Source of the DNA: Axinella damicornis
Lineage: Eukaryota; Porifera; Demospongiae; Axinellida; Axinellidae
Length of the DNA stretch: 64,000 bases
Assembly (NCBI GenBank): GCA_963931865.1
Contig: OZ007513.1
Span: 9,214,912-9,278,911, forward strand
Reading direction: 5' to 3'
The notes beneath the pieces are model-generated. The model saw only the letters and a list, made by a program, of their open reading frames with translations, was not told the DNA's origin and made no database searches. Position 1 is the first letter of the stretch; each line of letters begins with the position of its first letter. The translations under genes and the position numbers were made by a program. Below, in pieces: positions 1 through 13,350 of this stretch.

Positions 1-1762
1 ACAGTGTGGATGAGCACACTTGCCACCATCATGCAGTCTGTCCATTCCCGTTGCTACTGCCTCTGTAGAGAGAAGCTTCTCTCAGACGAAGTTACTAAAA
101 ACCCGTCTATGAAGCCGCTTATGTGACACTAGCCTTTCACACCTCATGAAAGTTGCTATTGAGTCCCCAGACAAACTGACAGATAGTGACCTTGGAGACA
201 TTGTATACATGCCTACAGTTAAATTATTTGGGGCAACCTAATTCCCAAGGGGGGGGGGAGGGCAAATGCCGAAGGCTCCCCCCCCCCCCCCCCAAATGAA
301 ACCCTGAACTGTAATGGTACAACTTACAGTGTAAAGTTTGCTGTATTGTAAATATTGCCATTCACCAGCAGCGCATCATCACGTAGGTAAATAAGTAAGC
401 ATCATTTCCCCTCCCCCGTCCGCTTCAATACACATTGAGCATGGACAATCACCTTGCCATACTGGGACTGCACAGTTTGCATAACTGTAGCATCATGCAA
501 TCTAGCAATCATCCTGGGCCAATCTTACTCCACTTACTTGTCAGAAGCTGGTTGGCCACACTAAAACTGTTCAACATCACAAAATTGTTTATAGTGTGAC
601 AATCCGAATACTAGTGCACACAGGACATGTCTATGACTTCCCTGTAAATTGCATGTACTTATATAACCCACGCTTCCCTCTCTTTTACTCAGAGGTTCTC
701 AATGCACGCAGCCAGTTTGGCGGGTCAAATCAGTTTTCCCTTTTTTCGAAAAAAAAAAAGAACACATCTAAATTGATCACATGATTCATGCTCACACATG
801 CACGAGGCTTCTTAAATGGTTGACAGTTTTGTGGCTGATTGTGAAAGTTGCAATTGTCTGTGCCTCTGTGGTACCAGTGTGCTCTTGGGGCAAAAATTGC
901 GAGCTGCTCTCCGGAGGAAACATTCGGAAACTTGACATCGAGATTCCAAGAACAGTTTTCGGAGAGGAAAGTAAAAAGACAACAAGCACTGTCACCACAA
1001 GGTGTAGCTGGATGCTCCAGTATGCTGTGTTCAGGTGAGCAATTTAATCGCCGGAGCATAGGTTTCCGTCTGGCCGTCACTGAAATAACTGGTTGCGTGA
1101 CTTTTTTTTTACTTACCGGTCACCCGGGACCTTAATTATCTACCTAGCATATGACCAAGAGTTCATAACAATAAGAGTGTGCAACTGCCATATGGTAGAC
1201 CAATCAGTGGTAAAGTAGTAGCTGCAAGCTAAGTGTCAAATTGTGATTACCACAGAGTTTACACAGCCTATGTACATGTTAACCACACTGTTTGCCACGT
1301 GTCATACTGCCAGAGATGGTGGTAGTGGATACCATATATGGCAGTTGCACTCTTATTGTTATGAACTCTTGATATGACTTTATGCATTCAGAACAAATTG
1401 CATGTAACACCCATTCTTGTATAGACCCATTGCAGCTGATGTCATCATTTTGAGAATATGCACAGGATGGGCACACCAACATGCAGCTGTTTTCCGCTTT
1501 TGGAGATAGCAACTTCTATGGTGATCTCGGCGAGCGCAATGATGCACCAAGAGTGCTTCTAGTGTGTGATGAATCGAGATTGACGTGTAGGCTAACAAAT
1601 GCTTAGCAGTGATGCAGGGCACGTTCCATATTTGAGGCAATGTACATGTGTACATGTACTTCACCAAGATGGCGCCGGCGCGGCACAAGTTTAGTATACG
1701 GAAATGCCACGGAAAAGTGATTAAGTACAATGGGTCTATACACAAGCAAAATAACAGCTCAC
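1..1762. other. Presumed AATF intron 1 / left-edge non-coding DNA
   Basis: No exon continuing AATF could be recognised here. The stretch holds G- and C-homopolymer runs (about 249-293) and a short plus-strand open stretch (781-1034) ending in a donor-like CAG|GTGAGC. That stretch has no recognisable family. Confidence 0.4.
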
Positions 1763-1997
1763 CATCAAGCTCTTCCATCTCCTTCCTGCTGATGGCTCTC
1801 CCAGCGTAGCGCGGATCCTCTTCTAAATAGATCTCCCTTCGGCTTCGCCGGGTCATCATCCTGACAGGCGGCGTCGTTTCCTCGTATTCATCGAAATCAC
1901 AGATCTTGGGAACGTCGTCTTCGGGGAAAATACCCGGCTTTGGGTTGCTCAGCTCCGCTAGCTGTTCCGCTAGGCCTTGTTTCTTAACAGCCGACAT
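1763..1997 (-). CDS. AATF: AATF/Che-1-like protein, first coding exon (partial gene)
   Basis: AATF (yeast Bfr2) is a nucleolar protein of the small-subunit processome, also described as an RNA polymerase II-binding anti-apoptotic factor. The exon encodes 78 residues starting MSAVKKQGLAEQLAEL, followed by NPKP, an acidic stretch, a basic stretch and LEEDPRYAGRAISRKEM. These resemble the N-terminus of animal AATF, with its LxxQLxxLxNPxP start and its DxDxRYxGKxxSRK motif. The exon ends GAT G|GTGAGC on the minus strand, a good donor in phase 1. An in-frame Met ten codons upstream exists, but MSAVKK fits the family start better. The acidic middle and the conserved C-terminal AATF domains are not visible down to position 1, so they should lie beyond the left edge. 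The call rests on one short exon. Confidence 0.68.
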
Positions 1998-2201
1998 TCT
2001 TTTCCAAAGTCCAAAGCGTACAAGCATAGGTAATAAACTGGTACAAGTCTTTTACTACTCCTAGTAACTGCTAATAACTAGCACATGGCATGCAGGCACG
2101 TTCCGATGTTGTAGAACGGAATGGGAAAGCTGCAGCTACAGCACATCCCTGGTCGGAATTAATGCATGGCTCAAAGTTGTGGGTCTTCATACACCATTAT
2201 C

Positions 2202-2355
2202 TACGGTGGCCCAGAGTGATCATTTGCAATTCCACCTAATTTTCATTTTCGTTTTTATTGCAGATCATGCACAAAATTTGCTGTACCTAGATTGTAAGTA
2301 TGGACCTGCAATTAAAATGAGGAAATGTTCCAAATGATCACTCCGAGCCACCGTA
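2202..2355. mobile_element. Short TA-flanked inverted-repeat element (MITE)
   Basis: The left end TACGGTGGCCCAGAGTGATC is mirrored at the right end (GATCACTCCGAGCCACCGTA) with few mismatches. The element is about 150 bp, has no coding capacity, and its ends begin and finish in TA. This is typical of mariner-type MITEs. It lies between the AATF start and the 3' end of the fibrocystin-L gene. Confidence 0.65.
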
Positions 2356-2528
2356 AATTATCACTTGCATTCAAATCTGTACTCTATATATTGGAGTGTC
2401 AAATGGAAATCTAATGGCACAAGATGCACTAGCACTACAAGCATTTCCGGCTTGTCATGAACATATCGTGCATGCAGTACGTAGCTTGCAATAATTGTAT
2501 TTGTGTCACAGCTGCATCTACTACTTAA

Positions 2529-2665
2529 GGTAGCACATACCCCTTTACGTTAGGTTACCTTTAACCGTCGGGGGGCCCCGACGGTTAAAGGTAACCTAAC
2601 GTAAAGTACGTGGTATGTGCCCCCGACAGTTAAAGGTAACCTAACGTAAAGGGGTATGTGCTACC
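2529..2665. mobile_element. TTAA-flanked foldback element with triplicated arm
   Basis: Flanked by TTAA at 2525-2528 and 2666-2669. The left arm (GGTAGCACATACCCCTTTAC and onward) pairs with the right arm almost perfectly. An extra inverted copy of the arm sits in the middle around the GGGGCCCC centre near 2571-2580. Termini GGTAGCACATA plus TTAA suggest a piggyBac- or Kolobok-type MITE. Confidence 0.7.
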
Positions 2666-3219
2666 TTAATTCAGGTACAGTAGTCATGTATATACGTTAA
2701 CTATAATTATTATCGTGTGCAAGATAGCCCAACAGCTAGTGTTTCAGAGTACTATAGCTAGCTACCTATAGCTACTGTAGTGAGTCCATTCAAGTCATGC
2801 ATTGAACAACACAATAAGCACAGTTGTAAGATATAAGTATTGCATGCTAATTCAGTCTCATCAGGTAGTCATGCTAAACTATATTGTGTGATCACAGGGA
2901 CATTTGTTTCTATCCCAGCAGTGTCTCTAGTCTCATAGTAGCCAGCTACAGCTATACCTATTGTCATTCAGTTATGCATTGAACAACATTATTCATAGAT
3001 CAATTTTACACACACTCTGAAGAAAATCTAACATAAGGTACACAAGTACAAGTGATCGCACGCAATCAAAAGATGCTATAATTATGCGACTAAAAAAATC
3101 ATGACACATGCTACACAAAATTGATCTTTTCGGCACTAGCTGCTTACATATTCATAAATCAATCACTCAATAGTCAAACTGTGCAAATATACAACTGTTG
3201 TGAAAACACAAGAGTTACA

Positions 3220-6200
3220 TCAAGCAGCATCTTCAGCATTCATCGCTGCTGGGGTCTTGGACGACTGTGCCCTGCCAGAGTGGCGAGAACTCGAATTGAA
3301 CTCTGATTCTTCCTCGGGATGCACTACAACATTGGGCAGGTGCATGCGTGCCTGGCTGTCATAGTCTGTGCTGGTGTTGTTGTTCTGGTTGGAGTTTGCA
3401 TTGTCACTGCGATTCCAGATCTCATCTAAGCTGTTCGCAAGGTCCAGTTTGCCTACCTTGTTACCAGAAGCGTACGGGTTGACGAGCGTTGTATTCCCCC
3501 TCACTTTGATTTCCTGACTCACAACGATTTCTCTTTTTGGTTCAACTGAATACAGGTTAGCCATTTCATGCTCTTCAAATGATTGCGTTTCAAGGTCTTG
3601 AAGCTTGTGGTCGGGAACAAGGAAAAATTCATCCATGCTTTCAACATCCTCATGAACAGCATGTCGATCTCCATTGTGTTCAACATAGTGCTCTTCAAAG
3701 GCTGGGTTAGCAATGGTTGGTTTCACGTGCATTTTAAAGACCCTATTCTTTCTCTGGTGCCTTTGGCAAAGGATCACTACGATAATGAGCAAGATGGTTG
3801 CAAATAGGATTGTTCCACTCGGTATTGTAGTTGCAAGTATGAGGACAAGCTGGTCTTCAGTGGCAGGTGATACTGTCGGGAATACAATGGGGTATGCAGG
3901 GTCTTGAGTGATATTGGACGGAACCAACGCATTTCCGTTGAAAGTAAAGCTAAGCGCTTGGAAGTTGGAAGTGACTTGTTGCACAAATGCAGCCAGATCC
4001 GCTGTCTGCTGAGTGGTGGCAAAGAATGAAACAACAATGCTTCCTTCTGTGACAGTGATGTTGAAAATTTCTATGCTAGTAGAATATCCGCTGTAGAAAA
4101 CATCCTGAAATCGCATGATAAATGGTTCAATCATTGCTTCATTGCTGCCCAGCACAGTGCTAAAATCTTCATCGTATGTCACATTGATTCTCGTCACTGG
4201 CAGTGTACTGACAGTGAAAGTGTTGGACGAAACTTGTTGCGGAAGTTCTTCCTGTGAAGTGATCGGTTCAGTAACAGCTGTGAATAAAATTCTGTAAGTT
4301 CCAGCGACAAGCACAAGGATTTCTGTGAACTGAGCCTCGCCGCTCACCAGCGGTACATTCCAAGACCTGAGTGAGTCAAATGTTGTGTGGTGTTGGACAT
4401 CTGCTGTAACGTACCACCGTCTGTTCCTCCATGTGTGCTCAGTGACTACCTCATTCGTTAGAGAGTCAACTAGCTGAACTGCAGGGTAGGGGAAGAATCG
4501 GAATGTTGTGTTGCCATTACTTGGCTGGGTTGAAACACGTAGTTCAAGCTGCCTTCTGCCAGCAACAAATGGCTCAGATACCACGCTGAAGTCTGCAGTC
4601 GATGGGTATGTTACCGTGAAGACTATGGTGTATGAGCCATGGTGGCTTACTGACAAGTTGGTGAAGTCTGCAAGGCCATTGACGATGTTGGCACTTGCTT
4701 CTGCGAGGAAGGCTCCTCCGGGACCAGATCTGATGGCTGCTGTGAGGACCCATGGCACTCTAAGACCGAGGGTTTGAATGGGTCTGTTGTTGTTGTCGTA
4801 CATCTGAACACGTGCTGGACGTGTAAACACGAGCCCCTCAACTGCTCCTCCTGGCTGTTGTATAATTACCAAGCGAGTAGGAATTGAGAAAGCAATTGCA
4901 GCTGTCTCATTTCGTTCCTCAACTTCCATCATAATTTGTTGATCGTAGTAGGTTGGAATGGATGTATCGTTTCCTACATCATCAGGCTGTAGTCCACCAG
5001 TTGTATTAGTGGCTCTCACTCCACCTGTTGGGTCCTCCTGGGGAGGCTCTGGCTCCATTATGGTGGCCGAAACAACAGTGGTGTTTAGATCCTCAGCTAG
5101 TTCTCCCGTTTGGATCACTTCTACCACCGTCGTGGCTACCTCCTCAAGCATTTCGAATGTGAGTACAGTAGTTGCATTCTGAGGCTCCTGTGTTGTGTCA
5201 TTTGAAGTGGTGTTTGTAACAGCTGCTGTTTCATTCGAGGCAATAGGTGGTGGATTGCCAATCTCAATATCAAATGTGGTGCCCGGTGAATTGGTACCCG
5301 TCTGCCTCTTTCTGCGTACGGTTTCTCTCACCACGTTAACAATCCTGATTCGGCTTTGATCTATCCCAAGTAGGAATGCTAAGTTCTGTACCAGACGCTC
5401 TCCAAAGAAGTCATCAACTGTAACTTGGAGAGTGAGAGAAACTTGAATGACTGGGATGGTTTCAATCCTGTAAGGCATCTTTCCTCTGACCGTGATATAG
5501 AGTCTCTTCAGGTCACGATCATAGAAGTTTGAGCCAGCACTGCTAGACACTGTAGGTAAAAATTCTTCAGGACTCCCTGACATGTACATCAAATTTCCAT
5601 CCATTGCTTGTTCTGCATTGTTTGGGACAACATACGTATTACCGTAATAGACATCCAAACGCTGGGGATTGGTGTATATGATTCCGACCACAATTACCTG
5701 AAATTCACTGGAGTGGAGTAGGTGCAGAGCCATGTTCTGAGGATTAGTACTTGTGAGCCCAACTGTGTAAGAGTAATTTGAAGCCACGATACCATAAAAG
5801 GTCGAGATTCTCTCTTGGCAAGTGTACCCACCACACCAGCCGTGGTCCTGAGGTCCATTGAGCAAATCAATAAACCCGTTTGCTCCAACGCCTATGGGTG
5901 ACAAACGTCTAACTTCAGTGTCAGCATCAAGACTTTCCAGGATCAGCATGAGGTGATCAAGTCCGGCACAATGATACATGTTCCATATTTCACTGAAACT
6001 ACACTGAGAGTCGCTTCCAAATTCATTTCCTCGGACAACACCTTTCTTGGGATATATCTGATCAACATTGATACTGCTTCCATTAGCATATGTGAGCATG
6101 GTGCGGGGGATTCGGTAGTCTCCTATTCCACGTCGTGGATCTCCACCCCATTCAAATTCAGCCTTGGAGATGAATGTTCTTGGGCCTGATGCCTCAGAGA

Positions 6201-9200
6201 AACTGCCATCCTCGTCTCGAAAGAGTACATGCTTTAGTCCATCGCAATCCATATCCACACAGTCAGATGGGTTGACACTGCCGAGGTGTGGATTGTGATT
6301 AAACAATTTTGAATCCGAGCTGACATCGGTAAAATGAATCTGTTTCAAGTGGACTGGATGGATACAGTCTTCGGACCCAGGGTTGGTCATCAGAACCACA
6401 TCTTTCTTAGTGTCACATCGCTGTCTGAAGTTGACAAATGCAACGTTTTGGATCGTAGTTGAACCATTTACAGCAGGATAACTGATAATGCTGAACCATG
6501 GCTGTGGTGGAAAGTGCCCACGACCAGAGACAAAGCTGGGAACCACTATTCCTACATGGCCTCTAGTTGGTGATCTGAGACCCCTATTGGACAGCGGATG
6601 TTCAGAAATGATGGGGACAACACTATCTTGAGAACAGTCAAACTCATCACTTGCCGATACAATGAGGGAGTCTTCAATACGTACTTCCTTGTTCCCCAGC
6701 ACGTGGCTAAGTGATGGTGGGCCAATGACGTGTGCAAATATTCCCGCAAAGTTATTGACTAGTGTGGCCTCAGTGACCCAAATTCCAGCAATGCCATAGC
6801 TGAATAGGCCGTAGTGGTAGCAGCTGAATAGTGTGTAGCGGGAGAACTTTGAGCAGCCGGAGGCATACCCATCTCGGTACCCGAGATGTACGCCGTGGAG
6901 AGTTGAGTGAGCGACGTTGTCCGCTATTTGTGGGTCGTCAGAAGCAGCTGCGCACTCTTCGCCGTTTGTGTGGAAACCCGCTTTAGCTCCACCTGAAGCA
7001 ACATTGCCAATCAGTGTTAAGTTTGCTGCGCCAGTGAGCTCAAAGTTGGCCGTCCATAGTGAACTCATCGGTTCGTTTCTGTTTCTGTAAGTCCCTATGA
7101 AGATTGCTAGGGATGCTAAATTTCTATTCACAATGTGGTGAGAACCAGTCACCCACACTGAGGGGCCAACTGTGCTGTGAATGATGTTGTTTTCAAGAAG
7201 AATTCCATTTGTTCCAAACACACCGATTGCAGTGTTGTACCCATCATGAAAGCTCGAGTTCTGGACGTATGTACTGTATCCCGATATTGGTCCTCTGTTG
7301 AGGAAGGCTAAGGCAAATCTTGGATCGAAGGAGTCTGTATAACCTAATTGTCCACAGTGTCTGAACTCCACGCCTCCAATCTGTGCTGAACCAACATAGT
7401 GCTGGGAACTCTCATCATCAATGAAATTACTGACGAGAACCCTACATCCAAAAGCTTCATCATCAGTCAGAGCACGATCTCCGCTTTCAATCACTATGTT
7501 TCTGGTCAGCAATCCAACTTCCGCTCGGACAGAATAGGAACGGGATCCAACGGTTTGCGATTCTCCAGAATGGGTATTCTGCAGGCTAGCATTCAGAGTG
7601 ATTAGAGTTCCTGTTGACGATACACTCATAATCTTGAACACTTCAGTTTCTCTCGCTTCAAAGGAGGTAGACGTTACAACGATCTCTTCATCAGGCTGCC
7701 AATCAACGGAGTCAGTGACTGTGATTTGGTTGCTTCCAGCCATGGCTGTCACAGCTAGCTTAGTCCAGGTGTGTGTTCTCAGTCTGCTATGGAGGATCAG
7801 CTCTCCAAAGACACCAATTGCTTTTGCACCAAGCGATGGACCATTGACAAATTGAAATTCTGGTGAACTCAGACTTCCATGTAGTACAAATCTCATAGTA
7901 TTGACAAAAGGGGTTTCAGGATAGCCGGCCACTAGTCTCCCCCCTTGAACGATAATCAGGTCCACTTCGAATACGTGGTTCATGGTATCTAAGAATTCTA
8001 ATCCTCCACAGATGGTTACAGTACCAAGTCGAGGCACCTGTGTGTTCACCAGGATATACACGCTGCAGTTGATGTACACGTCATCTCCAGCCTGGGGGAG
8101 TTGTTCTCCTGGCCATATTGTCACATCTGACCAGTTGTAAGTGACATTTGGTCGGCCTGGAGGTATTGGTGGTGGAAGTGTAGGGGGAGGTGGTGGAGTG
8201 CAGTCTTCGTAGAAGCATCTGGAGGTACTGAACGTAACGGGAATGTTGTCAGGTTCATTGGTTCGACCCTTGATTATGTAGAATAAGGTGTTATTTTCAT
8301 CAATATACCAGTCACCTATTTCAGCAGTGGCGGGATCATCCAATGCAGTTGAATTGGCCGCACTGGTGACACCACCGATGGTGATCATATCAAGTGATCT
8401 CGGGAATGTTTGGCTCAGTATGATGTAATCATCCAACAGGAAGCCTGAGAAGAGCTCAGAGTAAGAGAAGTTGGTGAACTGTTGTCCCTCTGGCCAGATT
8501 AACTGATAGGTTCGATTCAGCTGGACTACAGACATGTATCCTGCGCCTGTGCTAAGTAATCGTTTTTGCCTATATTGCAGAACAACTGTACCATGTTCGT
8601 TTGATAAATTGGCATTTGTAAATTCCAAACTGTCTGGAAGTGGATCAAAGAGGGCAAACCTACCGAATTGAAGTGTTCCATCGCAAATACTCCCATTGAC
8701 ACTTCCAAATGCTGAACCAGGATGGTGTTGGCAGCGCTCAGGGGGTAAGAGATCATTGGAAGGAATTAGCAGACTAGGCCCTTGCGCTCCAGTTAGAGAA
8801 CCATCCAAGTCTCTGTGTATGTGTTCGTGCTCCCACTGCCACTTAGTTAGCTGAGAGCCAGAATTTACCATCCGGATTCTTTCATATCTTGTCTCAAATC
8901 CTCCCTGCAGATCCTTACAGTGAGAGCAAGCCTGGATTGGATAGCATTCTGGTCTGTCAAAATTGACAAAGGTGACTCCAGACACTGTGAGGAAGTAGCT
9001 GTGTGGTGTTTTGATACCAGACTCAGTGCAGGTGGCATCATCTGAACTGATATCACTGTGTCCAACAATGAGAGTATTAGCAATCAAGGGTCCATTTTCC
9101 CCCCAAACAGCTTCTAGTTCAGTTACTTCAAATCCAGCGAGCTTGTTGTCCAGCAAAATGCTGCCTGTGAGCTGCAGTGACCCTACCTCTCCAAATTCCA

Positions 9201-12200
9201 CTCCCCGGTCATTCCGCCACGACAGGAAGTTCTCAAACACAACTGGAGTGTGTTGCTGATCATTGCATCCCCCACCTGCTCTAGGCGCATAGTGCGGAAA
9301 CACCCACAGTCCGTACCAGCCAAAGGAATGAGCCGTATTGTTAGAGAATTCTTCCAGTGGAAGGTTTCGTGGACAAACGGACCCTGTTGCAGAAGGACCA
9401 GTCGGGTTCTGGGGTAGGCGATACCAGAAGCCAAAGTGTGTACCACCTGCAGCGGCGTTTCGCCTGACAATGTTGTTGGGGTTCACAATCCAGAATGTGG
9501 CCGGTGTGATGTCAACATTCAGGAGGCTGCTGGATGCCCTAACAAACACTCCAAGATTGTCTTGGATGATGTTATGCTGTTCAATTCCATCTTCCAGGAA
9601 GTATGCATGGCCTAGAATGTTGTAGGCAACGTTCTTCTCAACAAGAAGGTAATCAACTGCATGAATGGTCACGGCACGATTGAATGTGTGGTGGATTCCG
9701 CAGCCTCGGACATATGATCCACTGACATTTCCATTCAAATGGAAGTGAATCGGGTAGCGACCCAGTCTGAAAGCCTGGCCAGCATGAGTCACCTCAATGT
9801 ATTCTAACCTCCCAATCACATCTCCTCTATTCTGTTCAGCAGCATGAATCATAATTTGTGACCCGAATTGGTCGTCAACTGTTTCAGCTCCAAAGCGTCC
9901 CAAGAAGCAGGTTTGAACTTCGAACTGTCCCGGTCTGAACTCTTCATCGCAGGATTCAACTTGTCCAACCGTATCATAGTTTATATTTCCACGAACTACA
10001 ACATTCCTGGTGAGATATCCAACTTCTGCGCTTGTATCAATGTCTCTGCCTTCAATAACTTGCTGGATTGAAATGTGTTTGTACTGAAGTGGAGGAGAAA
10101 TGGACAATACCGTCCCTGTTTCATCAATTGCAGTAATTTTCAACTCCTCGTTCTCTCTTTGACTGAAACTGGTTGCGGCTAAAACTATCGTGCCCCCCAC
10201 CTCCCAGTCAACAGAGTCTTGGAGGTAAAGAGTTGTGTCGCTAGGGTTCGCAGTTTGACGTAGTTTTGTCCAGGTTACATTCAGTGGTCTTCCATGGAGG
10301 TCAAGCACCCCTTGTCTCACGGCCAAGGTCTTGGCTCCATAAACCGGAATTTCAGTTGATAAAACATTGCCATAGAGTACAATTTGGGTCCTATGTTGAA
10401 ATGGGTTTTCTTCGGTGCCAACCTGCAGTTTCCCCCCGTTCACGATCAGAACACCTTCTGTATGAAGTTCTACCGCATCGTCTTCCTGTTCATCATCAAA
10501 AATTAGTTCTCCCCCCTGAATCAAGAGGTAGGCCAGGACCGGCGTTTTCACATCGAGGACTAGTGTCTGTCCTTGAGGAATTATAACAAAGTCACCTGCT
10601 CTCGGCAAAGGGCCTCCTCCCCAGGTAAACGCTGAACTCCATAGGTCAACATACCAAAAGATGACATCCCGAGACATTGCATAACCTTTGCCTTCAATGT
10701 AAACTAGTACCTGAGCTCTCACAGTTCTTCCGCTAGCACCAGTTTCACATACTATATGCTCGTCATCTTTCTCAAGAACTTCGCATTGAGCACCTGCTAT
10801 CGTAACATTGACTGCACGCGTGTTTGTAAACCCTACGCCCTCTATGAGAATTCTTGATCCTCCTTGTGTGCCACCTCTGGTACGATTGATCTTACGAACA
10901 ACTGCAGTCAGATTCTGTTGGAATGTGTAGCCATTGACCATAGTTTGACTCTCACCCAGACTTTCTACGATCACATTGCACTCTTCAATATCATTTTCTG
11001 CCAATTCTATGTCACTATGTGGTGGAACTATGCACTCTACCTCTGTCAAAGTTGGATGGTTTGTGGAGAGTTGACAAAGGTTGCCGCATACCGAGATGGA
11101 TATCTGGTTTGGGTTGAAGCCCTTTCCATTGACTGTCATGGTATTGAGTCCTGCTAAGCTACCTTCTGTTGGACTAATGGAGTCAACTTCCAATAAATAG
11201 GAGAAGTCGACGTCACCCATAGCATCCCCCATTCCACTAACACTGACTACCAACTCATGGTCACCAACAAAGTTTGCTCCAAGCGTGCACTGAATAGTGT
11301 TCTCAGTGGATGCGGAAGCTACACATTCCGACCCACCGATCATGACAGAGTTATCTTCAGCTAACGACGAGAATCCTGATCCAGAAATGGTTGCTTCTTG
11401 TCCCTGTTGACCACTGGATGGTATTATTTCAGCCACCTGAGGGGTGCTACTCAGGGCATACTCGAACGATACGGTTTGTGGGAAAGACATACCACCAGAG
11501 GTGATCGTAATCGTATGCGTCCCTGCCTGATGAGCAGAGGTTTTGCAAGTGACTGTTGTGTAGTTGGAGAGTGATACCATGCAGGAGCTACCGCCAATGC
11601 TGACTTGGGTGTTTGTGTAAAACCCTAAGCCGCTGATAGTGATTTCTGTTCCTCCCATGATGCTGCCTGTGGATGGTACTACAGCATGGACCTCACCTAC
11701 ACTGGTGAGCATTTGGTTGCTGCTGGCGTTGCCCTGGCACTGAGTACAGTTGGAAGCTCGGGTGCATATCCTCATTGAGAGCTCATAGCTACCAGCTGGT
11801 AAAGAGTCGAGTTCACATGTCACATGGGTCGAGTTGGAATCTACCGTTTCACAAGCACTTTGGCCAACATATACTTCGTTCTCACCTGGGGTGGCTGAAA
11901 ATCCTGTGCCAAATACGGTCAGCGTGATTGTCCCTGGGTCTCTAAGAGTAGTTGGAGAGACACTATTAACGTTAGGGGTGTGAGCTAGAGAGTATTCGAA
12001 CATGCATCCACCTGTAATGTTGCACTGAGCAGATTTGGAAGAATCGTTAAGGAACACAGTGACATTCAGCTCAAGTTCAAGGTTTGAATTTGTCCCAGTA
12101 CTACTGCAGCAGATCTGAGTGTAGCTATTTGACTTGATGGCACAGGCGTAGCTACCAATCCATACTTGTAGTCCATTGCTGGGGAACGCTGTTCCAAGTA

Positions 12201-13043
12201 TAGTGATATCTGTACCTCCCTGAATCGACCCCTGTGTGGGACTAACGTCAGTGATGGTCGGTCTGACGGTAATAGTCGCCTCTGCTGGTCGTTGTACATG
12301 TGCACTTCCTAGTCCATCTACGTTCAAACTGAGAGGAAGCTCAACAAAAGCGGGTGGATTGGAACCATCTAACAAGCACCGAATCTGAGACTCTCCACTG
12401 TTCACGACATTACATCTGTGTTGACCGAACATCACAACGTTCTGTGCCTCAGTCTGGCTGAACCCTACACCTGAGATAGTGATAACTGTTGCAAGGGTTA
12501 CATCTCGGGGACTTACGGAGCTTACTGTGGGTGTGTGGCAGACCGAATACGCATACGATGGTGATTGCTGAAGATCGAGCTGCGACACATCCGGTTCATT
12601 GCTAGCTTGCTCAGGATCACTACAGATAGAGCTGCTCTGATGTGTTGAACGCTTGGCTAATGGAGACAATGAATCATCTTCCGTACCAGCAATATTGTAC
12701 ACGGCTTCAAAACCTGCTACAAAGACTTGAATTTCAGCCACACTAGACTGCAGGTCTGTTACGTATATCGTGCCTCGAATTGGTTCGCCAGGGGACATCA
12801 ATGCAGAGGTCAGTTGAGTTAGGTAATAGTATGTACCTGGTTCGGTGAATTTGTTGGAATAGGATCCAGAGGATTGCCTTTCACTCTGGAATCCACCTGG
12901 AAGTTGATCAATCGAGACGTTACTGGCAGTTTGAAAGAGATGTAGTTCTACCCCTTGAAAGCTAACAGACCACTCCCATTGAACTATGTCCCCAACTTCA
13001 ATTGTGAGCTCCATTGTGCTCCAAGCAAGATCGTAGCCATCGA
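3220..13043 (-). CDS. PKHD1L1: Fibrocystin-L (PKHD1L1)-like protein, giant 3' terminal exon
   Basis: One uninterrupted 9824-bp exon encodes about 3270 C-terminal residues of a fibrocystin-L-like receptor. Domains in order: a cupredoxin-like segment (13041 to about 12790, with EVGDIVQWEW and GTYYYLT); seven IPT/TIG domains (about 12540-10660); a G8 domain (about 10660-10290, WSSAFTWGG, VYGAKTLAV); a beta-helix region containing FRLGRYPIHFHLNG near 9750; a proline-rich linker (about 8205-8160); a second G8 (about 8140-7790); a second beta-helix; an RRKR site near 5310; a Thr/Asn-rich region with many N-glycosylation sequons; an SEA-like region (about 4195-3920); one membrane span (about 3852-3760, followed by basic CQRHQRKNR); and a tail of roughly 180 residues with acidic and polar stretches. 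Order and motifs match vertebrate PKHD1L1. The exon starts at 13043 after CTCTCTCCTTGCAG, not at the ATG at 13083, which is intronic. The protein is a large cell-surface coat protein in vertebrates; its role here is unknown. Confidence 0.93.
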
Positions 13044-13350
13044 CTGCAAGGAGAGAGAACACCACGATGACATACAGGTTCATACTAAAGCAAGCAACTA
13101 CACAATTTGTTTTTGAGTTGGCAAATAAAGAAAACTGGTCAATGATTTCAAGCTGTTACGGAATGATTATTCCCTTGTAAGGCAACTGAGTGACAGTCAA
13201 GGATTTGATTTAAGTCAACCAATAAACAAATATCCGGAACAGGAAATGGTTCAACGTGAAAGTCACCCACCATTCCTGTACAGTCTGGCAGATACAGTTT
13301 CCTAATACAACTGTCTGAACAAAGTGTGATTTTGCTTGACAGAAACTCAC

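Noticed and set aside
781..1034. Plus-strand open stretch with a hydrophobic start and a good donor
   Set aside because: No known domain and two different frames are equally open; kept only as a note.
13041..13083. Signal peptide and start codon for a separate 3287-residue protein
   Set aside because: The hydrophobic stretch is the translated polypyrimidine tract of a 3' splice site; splicing from 13351 to 13043 keeps frame and domain order.
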